Part shown: in pieces, positions 17,289 through 26,618 of the stretch
Numbering within the stretch: the first letter of the stretch is position 1
Layout of the letters: every line of letters starts with the position of its first letter
Assembly (NCBI RefSeq): GCF_030325625.1
Contig: NZ_JACAIS010000011.1
Location: 124,001 to 188,000, forward strand
Length of the DNA: 64,000 nucleotides
From: Sphingobacterium sp. N143
Lineage (GTDB): Bacteria; Bacteroidota; Bacteroidia; Sphingobacteriales; Sphingobacteriaceae
Direction of reading: 5' to 3'
Notes under the pieces: generated by a model
Told to the model about the DNA's origin: nothing
The model's database searches: none
Seen by the model: only the letters and a program-made list of their open reading frames with translations
Made by a program: the position numbers and the translations under genes

Positions 17289-18305
17289 ATGAAGAATGCG
17301 ATCGGCATCAAGGATATTGCGGCGATGCTTAATATTTCGGTATCCACAGTTTCAAGAGCATTTCGGGACACCCATGATGTGAACCCCGAAACACGGCAAA
17401 AAGTATTGGCGCTGGCCAGGGAACTTAATTTTAAACCCAACCAGAATGCTTCAGCCCTGGCCTCCGGATCCACCAAAAATATCGGTGTCGTCATTCCCTT
17501 CATCACCAATTATTATTTTTCGATGGTGATCTCCGGTATCCAGCAGGAAGCCTATGAGCGGGACTACAATGTTATTCTGTATGTTACCAACGACAACCTG
17601 GCGCGCGAGAAGAGTTTATTGGACAATCTTTCTACGAGTAGCCTGGATGGTCTGCTGATCTCGATCTCCTCAGATTCTTATACCAACGACCATTTCGAAC
17701 AGCTGATGGCCAGGGGGCTGCCGATCGTCTTTTTTGACCGGGTACCCAATGATATCCAGGCATCCAAAGTCGTCCAGGATGATTTTGCAGGTTCTTTTCA
17801 GGCTACCGAATACCTGCTTCAGCAAGGCTACACCCGTATAGCCCATATCGCAGGCCCCGAAAATCTCAAATTCACCCAACAGCGTCTACAGGGTTACCTT
17901 GAGGCGCTTAAAACAAATCATATCGGCATCGACGAATCGTTGATCATTCATTCCGGTTTTTCGCAGGCCCATGGAGCTGAGGACACCCAGAGGTTACTGG
18001 CACTTCCCCAGCCTCCGGACGCCATCTTTGCGGTCAATGACCGCAAGGCTGTGGGGGCGATCCAGACCATTAAAAATGCGGGATTGACTGTAGGCAACGA
18101 CATCGGGGTCATCGGATTTACCAACGACCCCATTTCCACCGTGGTAGAACCCAACCTCACGACCCTGGAAGAACCGGCACTGGATATTGGCCGGCGAAGC
18201 TGCGCCCTGCTGATCCGCCACATCAAAAATCAAGATTTCGAAATCCACGATATCGTATTGCCAGGCCGATTGATCGTACGCCATTCCACGACCAGGGTAA
18301 GGTAG
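17289..18305 (+). CDS. LacI-family transcriptional regulator
   Basis: The 338-residue protein has an N-terminal HTH (GIKDIAAMLNISVSTVSRAF) with the hinge NFKPNQNASALASG, then a periplasmic-binding-protein-like effector domain (GVVIPFITNYYFSMVISGIQ, IFAVNDRKAVGAIQ). It should bind a sugar or sugar phosphate and control the amino-sugar operon that it faces: its stop codon directly abuts that of nagA. A GGTAACGTTATC site of LacI type lies upstream of that operon's first gene at 29802-29813. Whether it acts as repressor or activator is not visible. Confidence 0.92.
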   Translation: MKNAIGIKDIAAMLNISVSTVSRAFRDTHDVNPETRQKVLALARELNFKPNQNASALASGSTKNIGVVIPFITNYYFSMVISGIQQEAYERDYNVILYVTNDNLAREKSLLDNLSTSSLDGLLISISSDSYTNDHFEQLMARGLPIVFFDRVPNDIQASKVVQDDFAGSFQATEYLLQQGYTRIAHIAGPENLKFTQQRLQGYLEALKTNHIGIDESLIIHSGFSQAHGAEDTQRLLALPQPPDAIFAVNDRKAVGAIQTIKNAGLTVGNDIGVIGFTNDPISTVVEPNLTTLEEPALDIGRRSCALLIRHIKNQDFEIHDIVLPGRLIVRHSTTRVR

Positions 18306-19496
18306 TTATCCCTGTTTTTGATAACAGATCTTCCCGGCAATCAGCGTGTAGTGGATCCCCACGTTTTCGTCAAACAGCACAATGTCGGCATGCATTCCAA
18401 CGGCTATTGTTCCCATACGCTGATCCAGCCCCAGCCATCTGGCTGGATTGATGGTCATCATCTGTACAGCCTCGGGCAGGCTTACCCCGCCCTGCTGGAC
18501 CATGGTACGGATCAGTCTGTCTGCCGTGGCTACACTACCGGCAAAGGAGGAACGGTCCGGCAGCTTAGCAACCCCACCTTCCACGATGACCGCCACCCCA
18601 CGTTTCAGGCTACCGAGGATACTTTTACCTTCCGGCATCCCTGCAGCACGCATCGCATCCGTGACCAGGATCATGCTGTCAGTCCCTTTGACTTTATGGA
18701 TCAGCTTTAAAAAAGGCTCCGGCAAATGCACGCCGTCGGCGATGATCTCCACTTCGATCTGATCCAGCAGCAGGCAGCTTTCTATCACACCAGCATAGCG
18801 ATGTGCATTTCGTCGGGTCATGCCCGACATGCCCGAATAAAAATGCGTCGCCAGCCGGTACCCATTTTCTACTGCGGGAAGGACCTCATCATATACGGCA
18901 TCCGTATGTGCCAGGGCCAGCCGGATGCCGTATTCCTGCACCTTACGGCCAAAGTCCAGTGCTCCGGGCAGTTCCGGGGCCGCGCTCCATCGGGCAATGA
19001 GCTTATGATATTGTTCGAGGATAGGTTCATACTCCCTGGGGTCGGGATTGCGGATATAGCGTGGGTCCTGTGCACCCCGCTGGTTCATGGCAAAGTAAGG
19101 CCCCTCCAGGTGCAATCCCAAAAATCGGGCACCCCGGGTATTCTGCTGTAGGGCCTGTTCATAGACGGCAAACAACTCCAACAGTTCATCCGGCTCGCTG
19201 GTCAGGGTGGTGGGCAACATGGCCGTCGTTCCATAGCAGACATGTGTCTCTGCCACTTGCAAAAATGCCGCGGTGGTATTGTCCATAAAATCGGCACCAC
19301 CACCGCCATGCACATGGATATCGATAAATCCGGGCGCAAGGTAGAGGCCCTGGGCATCGAGCCATTCACCGCTATTTTCTTCGGCAGCAACATACCGCTC
19401 CAAAAGCGCGGTAATGATTCCTTCGTTTATCACGATTGTACCCTGTTCGATGATCCGATAAGGGGTTATAATTCGGACATTCGTAATTGTTAGCAT
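18306..19496 (-). CDS. nagA: N-acetylglucosamine-6-phosphate deacetylase
   Basis: NagA removes the acetyl group from GlcNAc-6-phosphate in the cytosol. The 396-residue protein has the metal-binding HVHGGGGADFMD, the LHLEGPYF Glu site, ATHFYSGMSGMTRR, IIADGVHLP and the catalytic Asp in LVTDAMRAAG. Length is normal. It is the last gene of a seven-gene minus-strand operon that begins with susC at 29696. With NagB encoded two genes upstream, it converts imported N-acetylamino-sugar phosphate to fructose-6-phosphate. The required kinase is not encoded in this window. Confidence 0.93.
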   Translation of the reverse strand: MLTITNVRIITPYRIIEQGTIVINEGIITALLERYVAAEENSGEWLDAQGLYLAPGFIDIHVHGGGGADFMDNTTAAFLQVAETHVCYGTTAMLPTTLTSEPDELLELFAVYEQALQQNTRGARFLGLHLEGPYFAMNQRGAQDPRYIRNPDPREYEPILEQYHKLIARWSAAPELPGALDFGRKVQEYGIRLALAHTDAVYDEVLPAVENGYRLATHFYSGMSGMTRRNAHRYAGVIESCLLLDQIEVEIIADGVHLPEPFLKLIHKVKGTDSMILVTDAMRAAGMPEGKSILGSLKRGVAVIVEGGVAKLPDRSSFAGSVATADRLIRTMVQQGGVSLPEAVQMMTINPARWLGLDQRMGTIAVGMHADIVLFDENVGIHYTLIAGKICYQKQG

Positions 19497-19514
19497 ATCT
19501 CTGTTGTTAGCAAA

Positions 19515-20831
19515 TCACTTTTTCTTTTGTGCCGGGGTCCACTGTCGCAGTCTGTGCCCCCTGAAGGCATAAAACACCAAATACAGAAAGCAGGGAGTCA
19601 ATATCCAATAGGCAGATTTTACGTCAAAGGCATCCGCCAATACACCATACAGCAGGGGCAGCAGGGCATTGCCGCACAGGCCCATGATCAGCAGTGCCGA
19701 GCCCTGCTTGGCCAAATGCCCCAGGCCATCGAGCGCCAGCGGCCAGATCCCGGCCCAGATCAGCGCATTTGGCAGGCCTATCAGTACAATAAACCAGATG
19801 GATATATCCAGGTCCATCCCAAACAGGTGGACCTGTCCATGCATTGTACACACGAATATAGCCAAAGTCAAGCCAAGAAGCGTACATATTTTCAGCATGG
19901 TACGCTGGCTGCATAGTTTCGGAATCAGCATGATTCCCGACAGGTACCCGATGATGGTCGCCGTCAAGGTATAGGAAGGAAGAGATTTCGCTTCCAGCAG
20001 CGAAAGTCCCATTGACCCAGCATAATTAATGATGGTATCAATGGCAATGACCTGTGTCCCCACGTGCAGGAATATAGCCAGCGCCCCCAGGATCAGGTGC
20101 GGAAACTGCCAGATACTTTGCCTGCTCTTCCCCTGTCCGGGGACAGCTGATTCCTGCTCCTGCGGCAGTTCGGGCAGTATGGATAATTTAATGGCACCCC
20201 CGATCAGGAAAAGCAGGATCCCCACCACGGTATAGGGCCAGACCACCCTTAAGATCAGATCATCCAATGCCGCCGCACGTGTCATTTCATCCATCAGTGG
20301 CAGCTGCCGGAAGAGCTCATTGTCCTGGGGCCGCAAGATCGTATACGAAAAGATCAGGGGGGCAAGGATCCCCGCTCCTTTATTGCATATGCCCATCATG
20401 CTGATCCGCTGTGCCGCCCGCTCCTTCTCACCGATCATGGTGATATACAGGTTGGCCACGGTCTGGAGTACCGCCAGGCCAGTTCCCAAGGTGAACAATC
20501 CGACCAAAAAAATGACGTATGCCCGGTTGTAGGCTGCCGGCACAAAGAGGAAAGCGCCGGCAGCCATGATCCAAAATCCCACCATAATACCGTTTTTGTA
20601 GCCCACTTTCTTCAGCAGGTAAGAAGACGGCATGGACATCAGCAGATAGGAAATGTAAAAGGCAAAAGCCACCAGGTAGGACTGAAAATTGCTCAACTCA
20701 CAGGCTATCTTGAAATAAGGGATCAGAATGGCATTGATCCAGGAGACAAATCCAAAAATAAAGAACATCGTTCCGATGATCCCGATGGATACCCAAGTAG
20801 TCTTCCGGTCTGGTACCGCAGTTGTCATCAT
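19515..20831 (-). CDS. FucP-type MFS sugar transporter, NagP-like
   Basis: This 438-residue inner-membrane protein has about 12 membrane segments and the sugar:H+ symporter FucP/NagP pattern (MFFIFGFVSWINAILIPYFK, YLLMSMPSSYLLKKVGYKNG, FTLGTGLAVLQTVANLYI). The operon context (nagA 18 bp downstream, nagB 6 bp upstream) makes N-acetylglucosamine or N-acetylgalactosamine the likely cargo. It would import the monosaccharide unphosphorylated, so a cytosolic kinase is needed. The exact sugar cannot be read from the sequence. Confidence 0.85.
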   Translation of the reverse strand: MMTTAVPDRKTTWVSIGIIGTMFFIFGFVSWINAILIPYFKIACELSNFQSYLVAFAFYISYLLMSMPSSYLLKKVGYKNGIMVGFWIMAAGAFLFVPAAYNRAYVIFLVGLFTLGTGLAVLQTVANLYITMIGEKERAAQRISMMGICNKGAGILAPLIFSYTILRPQDNELFRQLPLMDEMTRAAALDDLILRVVWPYTVVGILLFLIGGAIKLSILPELPQEQESAVPGQGKSRQSIWQFPHLILGALAIFLHVGTQVIAIDTIINYAGSMGLSLLEAKSLPSYTLTATIIGYLSGIMLIPKLCSQRTMLKICTLLGLTLAIFVCTMHGQVHLFGMDLDISIWFIVLIGLPNALIWAGIWPLALDGLGHLAKQGSALLIMGLCGNALLPLLYGVLADAFDVKSAYWILTPCFLYLVFYAFRGHRLRQWTPAQKKK

Positions 20832-20837
20832 AGCCTC

Positions 20838-21572
20838 TTAGGTTAAAAGCGACGCGGATCCCGCATCCAGGAAGCAGGTGCAGTCGGCATGGTTCTGTAA
20901 TATACTGGCCGGGTACTGGTTGGATACAGGCCGCGTGAGGCAATTTTTTACCGCCAGTGCTTTACGCTCGTCGGGTACGGCACAGATGATCTTTTTAGAC
21001 CGCATTATCTGCGGTATCGACATGCTGATCGCCTGAAGTGGCACCTCATCCAACGAGCCAAACCAGCCTTCGCCGAGCTGCTGCTGCCGGCACTGCCGGT
21101 CCAGGTTGACCACCAGATAAGCCTGCTGGGCATCGAAGTCCGCAGGTGGGTCGTTAAACGCCAGGTGTCCATTTTCGCCGATCCCCACAAATGCGACATC
21201 AACCGGATGGGCCGCGATCTTCTGATGGAGGCGCTCACATTCGGCGAGAGGGTCTGTCTCACCATTGATCAGCACCACTTCCTTCAAAGGGCCCACCAGA
21301 TCGACAAAGCGCTCCGTCAGGTATTTACGGAAACTGGCTTTATGTGTGATCGGCATACCGATATATTCATCGAGGTGAAACATCCGTACCTTGCTCCAGT
21401 CAATCCCACTGGCCGCCACCAGGGTCTGAAGGGTTTCAAACTGGCTCTGTCCGGTGGCTAAAATAATATTCGCCTCACCATGATTGGCAATGCATGCTTT
21501 GATGGCTTCTATTCCTGCTGTTCCAGCATGAAGGCCTAATTCTTCTCGGGTTTCAAATTTTCTTACGTTCAC
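20838..21572 (-). CDS. nagB: Glucosamine-6-phosphate deaminase
   Basis: NagB deaminates and isomerises glucosamine-6-phosphate to fructose-6-phosphate plus ammonia. The 244-residue protein is of the short NagB type, with ILATGQSQFETL, FHLDEYIGM (general-base Asp) and the VGIGENGHLAFNDP active-site loop. The loop has Asn where E. coli has Asp, as in short enzymes such as that of Bacillus, and Asp in the position usually held by Glu. It lies between the GH109-like gene and the transporter in the amino-sugar operon. Confidence 0.9.
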   Translation of the reverse strand: MNVRKFETREELGLHAGTAGIEAIKACIANHGEANIILATGQSQFETLQTLVAASGIDWSKVRMFHLDEYIGMPITHKASFRKYLTERFVDLVGPLKEVVLINGETDPLAECERLHQKIAAHPVDVAFVGIGENGHLAFNDPPADFDAQQAYLVVNLDRQCRQQQLGEGWFGSLDEVPLQAISMSIPQIMRSKKIICAVPDERKALAVKNCLTRPVSNQYPASILQNHADCTCFLDAGSASLLT

Positions 21573-21594
21573 TATCTACTTGGTTTAATGGTTT

Positions 21595-23028
21595 TTAAGA
21601 TTTTAAGACACCAGTGGTACCCCCTGCTGTCAGGTTGATATCATGTACTTTATTGTTTTTCCAGTTGTCACAGGTAAAGTCGGGGATTTCAATAGGCTGT
21701 GAGCCATTGGCGACAGACCATTCACTCAAGGGTCCTATCACACTCCAGCTTGCCGCATCATAGACATCCATATCCATTGGCAGGCCGTTGCGCAGGCAGT
21801 CAATGAGCCGCCAGTCCATCATAAAGTCCATGCCCCCGTGCCCACCGATCTCCTTGGCCAGCTGCCCTATCCGTTTGACGATGCCCGGGGTATAGCGTTC
21901 TTCCAGCTTGGCCAGCTCATCAGCAGGCATAAAATCATCATGGCCGACAGCGATCTTTCCGGGAAGCGGATATTTCTGTGCAAAAGCCTGGGTACCACTG
22001 ACCATATGGATACGTGAGTAAGGCCGTGGCGAGCTGACATCATGCTGCAGCATGATCGTACTTCCGCTGTTGGTCAGGATATTGGAGATGTTCATATTGC
22101 CGCGGAAAGGTTTATCCACATACTCCTCAAACCGGGGGTCCGTCTTGGCCATTTCTTTGGCTTTCTTGTTGAGCATAAAGTCTCTGGAGGCCATGGAACT
22201 CATGTACTCCATCTTATTTCCCCTGTTGACATTGAGGATCTGGCAGACCGGTCCCAGCCCATGGGTGGGGTACAGGTTGCCGTTGCGGGCGGCATTTTCC
22301 TTGAGGCGCCAAAAGTCATAACGCTTTGTCTCATCAAAGAAGCTATCCAGTATATCGTGCAGATAGCCCCCCTCACAATGCACAATATCACCAAAGAATC
22401 CCTGCCGCGCGAGATTGAGTGTCAGCAGTTCAAAATAGTCGTAGCAGCAGTTCTCCAGCATGACGCAGTGTTTTTTTGTTTTTTCGGAGGTCTGCACCAG
22501 CCGCCAGCAATCCGCTACCGTGGTTGCCGCGGGGATCTCCATGGCGACGTGCTTGCCATGCTCCATGGCATAAATGGCCATTTCAGCATGCAGCTTCCAA
22601 TGTGTTGCAATATAGATCAGGTCATACTCTTCCTGTTCACACATCTTTTTCCAGTCATCCGGTCCCGCGGCATAGATTTTGGCCACATGGTCCGGTGTTT
22701 TGATCCGCTCCTTGGCTGCTGCCGCTTTCTCCGGCCTGACATCACAGATACCATTGATGGCGACACCTTCAATGCGGCTCACACGCTCCACTGCAGCAGC
22801 CCCCCGATTGCCCACCCCAATAAATCCAATGCGGACAGTAGGGATTTTTGGTGCCGCGTAGCCCGACATATTGAATACCGAAGTATATTTTTTTGCCGCT
22901 TCCGCACGGATATGATCCAGCGCTGTGCTCTTAGAGGCGGAGTCTGCGCCCTGCTGCTGGCAGCCCGTGATGAGGCCGAAGCCCGCCAATCCCGATAATT
23001 TTAAAAATGATCTTCTATTCGTTCCCAT
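21595..23028 (-). CDS. Gfo/Idh/MocA-fold protein, GH109-like alpha-N-acetylgalactosaminidase candidate
   Basis: The protein has 477 residues. A Tat-type start NRRSFLKLSGLAGFG runs into a lipobox LITGC (Cys23), so it should be a lipoprotein exported folded. The NAD-binding loop is GFIGVGNRGAAA (about residues 68-79). Later blocks THGLGPVCQILNVNRG, ASRDFMLNKKAKEMA and GGHGGMDFMMDWRLIDCL match GH109 enzymes, which cleave terminal alpha-GalNAc by an NAD-dependent redox mechanism. Tat export with bound cofactor is normal for that family. Its place beside nagA and nagB supports amino-sugar release. Other Gfo/Idh/MocA activities on sugars remain possible. Confidence 0.75.
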   Translation of the reverse strand: MGTNRRSFLKLSGLAGFGLITGCQQQGADSASKSTALDHIRAEAAKKYTSVFNMSGYAAPKIPTVRIGFIGVGNRGAAAVERVSRIEGVAINGICDVRPEKAAAAKERIKTPDHVAKIYAAGPDDWKKMCEQEEYDLIYIATHWKLHAEMAIYAMEHGKHVAMEIPAATTVADCWRLVQTSEKTKKHCVMLENCCYDYFELLTLNLARQGFFGDIVHCEGGYLHDILDSFFDETKRYDFWRLKENAARNGNLYPTHGLGPVCQILNVNRGNKMEYMSSMASRDFMLNKKAKEMAKTDPRFEEYVDKPFRGNMNISNILTNSGSTIMLQHDVSSPRPYSRIHMVSGTQAFAQKYPLPGKIAVGHDDFMPADELAKLEERYTPGIVKRIGQLAKEIGGHGGMDFMMDWRLIDCLRNGLPMDMDVYDAASWSVIGPLSEWSVANGSQPIEIPDFTCDNWKNNKVHDINLTAGGTTGVLKS

Positions 23029-23033
23029 ATTGG

Positions 23034-25043
23034 TCAGTTGATTTGAAGTGATCCTTCGTTATTAAATTTTCTTTTATATGCATTTACTTTATCTTGGAGC
23101 CCGCTTAACTGGCTTGCCGTACAATTTTCACCACTGAGGTTGCGGAGGGCATGCAAGCTTACCGGCCCCTCGTTTAGGGCCAGCAGCATGGGGATGTCGC
23201 CCCAGCTCAAGATACCCGGTACATGGATGGCCATATTGTAGCTGTCCAGCGCCCCCACCTCTGGTGGCAGGTAACTGAGGGGCAGCCCTTCGAGTACCAG
23301 CTCCTGCGCTGTGGAGGACAGTCCACCACTGATCAGTGCCGCAAGGGCGGTCTCCCTGTCAGCGATTACCCTAAGGGGGCTTTCCCCATAAGCTTGATGC
23401 AGGTACCCATTCACCAGGCTGATCTCATTGGCCCAGGTCCCCAGCATTGTCCTTCCGATCCAGATCAGCGAGCGCGATACCGTATGAAAGCGGGGCAGTG
23501 CAGCATCGATCCGGTCTCCACTGGCCGAGCTTCGTTCCCCCAGTCCATACAGATCGACCAGGGCCAGCCCCGCCCCGTTGGCGGTCAGCCTGCTGATTTC
23601 TTCCTCCGGCACCTGCTGCTTTCCAGCAGCAGGAAAGAGCACATGGATGGTCTTCCCTTTCTCCCGGGGAGCACGGAACAATACCGGGATCAGCTGCTGT
23701 GCCGAAGTCTCCAATAACAGTCGCTGCCATCCGCCCGCCGGTTCCAGCGACCGTATATCCAGCAGGCTGTCGGGTGCTACTGCCGACAGCAGCTGCTGGA
23801 GCTCCTTTTGATAATCAGTCCTGGTTTTCATGTCGGAGGCAATCCGCTGTTCAGCCTGCCGGTACTCTTGTTCTATAAATTGGGGTATCGTCTGTATTTT
23901 TTCTTTTTTGACACCATATTTGAATACCGATAACAGATTTGTATCCAACAGATTGAATACATTTACATCAACTTTTTTCTGAGCATCGCGTCCAAAAGCA
24001 CGGTCAAACCAGCGGACCATACTTGCATTCATTTCCGCCGTGTAACTATGGGGTTCATCAAACAGCTCGTAGTCTATCCTGTCGGCTATCCCCTGTTGCT
24101 GGTAGGCCAGCTTCGCGATACGGTACGACTTGAGCATCTGCTGCACATTGAAGGCCGCGTTGGCATCCTTTAATGCTGTCATGATTTTAATCGCTTTTGG
24201 GGCCATGGCCTGCAGGAGCTGCCCCTCTTCAAAGTGCAGAAGCCCATTGGGATGCAGTTCGCAGACACAGTTGCTGTTCATGATATATGCCCGGAATGTC
24301 CCCACGCTCACCACGGGTACAGCTGCCCGTACCCGAGGGTCCACTGCCGCCAGCCACATCGTCTGGTTGCCGCCACCGCTGGCTCCTGTGGCGCCGATTT
24401 TTTCCTTATCGACATAGGGTAGCGAGCAGAGCAGGTCCAGGGCGCGTCTGTTTTCAAACAGCTGAACCCCCATCAGAGGTTTTCCAAGGTCGAGCAGTGC
24501 CGAGCCGAGATTAGCACCATGATATTCATGCTCATGACCACGGCCCCGCTCTCCGGACCCCATGGCATCGATGCATAGGCATACATAGCCATTGGAAGCC
24601 AATATCTGGGCCGTGCGCTGAATGACCTCACTCCTTCTGCCCGGTGGCCAATGCCCATGGCTATTGAGGATCGCTGGAAAAGGACCTTTCCCCTTCGGTA
24701 CGTAGAGGTTGGCCGGGACATAAAGCCCTGGCATACTCTGAAAGGTCAGGTTATGGATGGTATAAGTCCCCCGGTCCACCGAGGAGACAATCTGCATATC
24801 CAGCTCCGCTGTAGCGAAACTGTCCAGTTTCAGCTCCTGACGCACCAAATTTAAGAGCGCTGCCGGATCGGCCTTACTGTCCCTGTCCAGCTGACATACC
24901 AGTGCATTGGCCTGGCTTTCCAGCATTACTTTCACCGGATCGATTTCCGGAGGTATCGGCAGCACCGTTGGCTGTCCCTGTTGTGCGCTGTTATGTAGTC
25001 CCATGATCGTCATCAAGCCTGTTATCCATTTTTTTAAGTTCAT
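23034..25043 (-). CDS. Secreted alpha/beta hydrolase, acetylxylan-esterase-like, two-domain
   Basis: The 669-residue protein starts with a signal peptide (ITGLMTIMGLHNSAQQ). The first hydrolase domain (about residues 95-370) has an oxyanion-type SHGHWPPGR, the nucleophile elbow GATGASGGGNQT and a catalytic His in DEPHSYTAEM. The second half (about 430-650) resembles another alpha/beta fold without a clear Ser elbow. Such proteins occur in carbohydrate utilisation loci as deacetylases or esterases that strip acyl groups from glycans. Here it lies between susD and the GH109-like gene, so it may remove O-acetyl or similar groups before glycan cleavage. The substrate is unknown. Confidence 0.65.
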   Translation of the reverse strand: MNLKKWITGLMTIMGLHNSAQQGQPTVLPIPPEIDPVKVMLESQANALVCQLDRDSKADPAALLNLVRQELKLDSFATAELDMQIVSSVDRGTYTIHNLTFQSMPGLYVPANLYVPKGKGPFPAILNSHGHWPPGRRSEVIQRTAQILASNGYVCLCIDAMGSGERGRGHEHEYHGANLGSALLDLGKPLMGVQLFENRRALDLLCSLPYVDKEKIGATGASGGGNQTMWLAAVDPRVRAAVPVVSVGTFRAYIMNSNCVCELHPNGLLHFEEGQLLQAMAPKAIKIMTALKDANAAFNVQQMLKSYRIAKLAYQQQGIADRIDYELFDEPHSYTAEMNASMVRWFDRAFGRDAQKKVDVNVFNLLDTNLLSVFKYGVKKEKIQTIPQFIEQEYRQAEQRIASDMKTRTDYQKELQQLLSAVAPDSLLDIRSLEPAGGWQRLLLETSAQQLIPVLFRAPREKGKTIHVLFPAAGKQQVPEEEISRLTANGAGLALVDLYGLGERSSASGDRIDAALPRFHTVSRSLIWIGRTMLGTWANEISLVNGYLHQAYGESPLRVIADRETALAALISGGLSSTAQELVLEGLPLSYLPPEVGALDSYNMAIHVPGILSWGDIPMLLALNEGPVSLHALRNLSGENCTASQLSGLQDKVNAYKRKFNNEGSLQIN

Positions 25044-25058
25044 ATTCCCTGCTCAGAT

Positions 25059-26615
25059 TTAATCGGCATCCCACCACAGTTTTGTTGCCGCATTGTCCGG
25101 TCCACCCAGCAGCGCCCTTCCCTTGGTCAGTTCGTCCAGGTTATCGGTTGCTTCGGTGAGTGGATAAGGGAGCCTATTGATAAAAGTACCTTTTGGCAGA
25201 TCCGAGTTGTCGGACTGGATGATGGGATACATTTTTGGATATCCCGTGCGCCGGTATTCGGCCCAGGCCTCCATCCCGTTGGGATAGATCGCCAGCCATT
25301 TCTGGGTGCCCACCTGCTCCCGTTGTTCGGCCATGCTCGTCCCCCATCTGATTGCTGTGCTGGATACTGCCGGAGACTGATGATAATCACCTGGAGCCAC
25401 AGGCATTTTGGAGGAGGCGATGTAATTGCGTATCGCAGCGTCATCGCTTACCCCCCATTGCTGCATGCTGGTCTGTATCCCCTGTTCATAGAGTTCCTTT
25501 GCCGTACCGCCCATATTCCAACCATTCAATGCACCTTCAGCACGTAAAAAGAACGATTCCGCGGCGCACATCACATGGAAGTTCTGCGTAAAATTTCCCT
25601 CAATCGCCCCACCATTATACCGCACCCAATACGTCCCCACATTCGAATTAGAGGCCGACTGGTTCCGCACATTGCCCAGATCAATCGAAGTGGCACCATT
25701 GCGCACACTGTTGAATGCTTTTCCTGTAAAGCTCGGCTGAAAATAGATCCCCAGCCGGGGGTCTTCGTAGCCTTTGAGGTATGAGGCTATCGTTGAGCTC
25801 ATGGAAAATTCATTCCATACAGCCACCTGCGATAGGCCATTGGTATCGTTGCCCGAGAGGGACTTGAGCATGGAGGCATTCTGACTGTTGTCGGTCATCA
25901 CGCCAGCCGCTACGGCAGCCTCGGCTTCGGTCTTCGCCATTTGGGGATCTACCTTTGAGATGCGCAGGGCCAGGCGCAGACGCAGGGCATTGGCAAAGTG
26001 GATCCATTTTTCGGTATTTCCATCATAGACTAAGTCATAGCCCTGAAATATCGCTGTTCCCGAAGGCAGTGCTTTCAGGTTTTCGACCGCCGTGGTCAGC
26101 CGGCTGAAAAAATCAGCGTAGATCTTATCCATCGGATCGTAGGGAATGACATCCTGTGCCTCTGCCGCACCAAAGTAAGGGACTGGCCCAAAATGGTCCG
26201 TCAGGCGGTGAAAGGCATATACCCACATGATATTGGCCAGTGCTGCCTCCCCCGATTTGGGGTCGGTATTTTCCATGATGCTCTTGAGCTGCGGGGCAGT
26301 ATCCACATAGATGACGGTCCAGAAACGCCGCTGCCAGTCTGGTGTCAGCTGGTACCTATCGGTACTGAACGAGTTGGTCGTCAGCGCAAAATACTGCGCG
26401 TACAGATCGGCACCCAGATTCTGCACCGTCTGGTAAAATGAACGGTTCATTGCCGACGAAGACTGCGCCTTGGCAAACATAAAAGGCAGTTCGCGCTGGG
26501 TGATCTCCGTTATATTATTGGGATCGGTATTGATATCCTTGAAGTCTTTGGTACAAGACAGCATACTCAATCCGAGCATGGTGCCATAGAGGATGTTTTT
26601 TCTCATCTTTTTCAC
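25059..26615 (-). CDS. SusD-like outer-membrane lipoprotein (amino-sugar locus)
   Basis: SusD-family proteins form the lid of the SusC transporter and bind the incoming glycan. The 518-residue protein has a lipoprotein signal ending in LSMLSC and the SusD/RagB features: TPR-like helices, FMFAKAQSSSAMNR, NIMWVYAFHRLTDHFGPVPY, and the late WLAIYPNGMEAWAEYRRTGYP block typical of the SusD-like_2 branch. It follows susC by 3 bp. The operon's catabolic genes point to an N-acetylated oligosaccharide. Confidence 0.92.
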   Translation of the reverse strand: MKKMRKNILYGTMLGLSMLSCTKDFKDINTDPNNITEITQRELPFMFAKAQSSSAMNRSFYQTVQNLGADLYAQYFALTTNSFSTDRYQLTPDWQRRFWTVIYVDTAPQLKSIMENTDPKSGEAALANIMWVYAFHRLTDHFGPVPYFGAAEAQDVIPYDPMDKIYADFFSRLTTAVENLKALPSGTAIFQGYDLVYDGNTEKWIHFANALRLRLALRISKVDPQMAKTEAEAAVAAGVMTDNSQNASMLKSLSGNDTNGLSQVAVWNEFSMSSTIASYLKGYEDPRLGIYFQPSFTGKAFNSVRNGATSIDLGNVRNQSASNSNVGTYWVRYNGGAIEGNFTQNFHVMCAAESFFLRAEGALNGWNMGGTAKELYEQGIQTSMQQWGVSDDAAIRNYIASSKMPVAPGDYHQSPAVSSTAIRWGTSMAEQREQVGTQKWLAIYPNGMEAWAEYRRTGYPKMYPIIQSDNSDLPKGTFINRLPYPLTEATDNLDELTKGRALLGGPDNAATKLWWDAD

Positions 26616-26618
26616 TGA

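Noticed and set aside
22042..22998. Plus-strand open frame of 318 codons opposite the GH109-like gene
   Set aside because: It is a shadow of a well-supported gene, with no start signal or domain.
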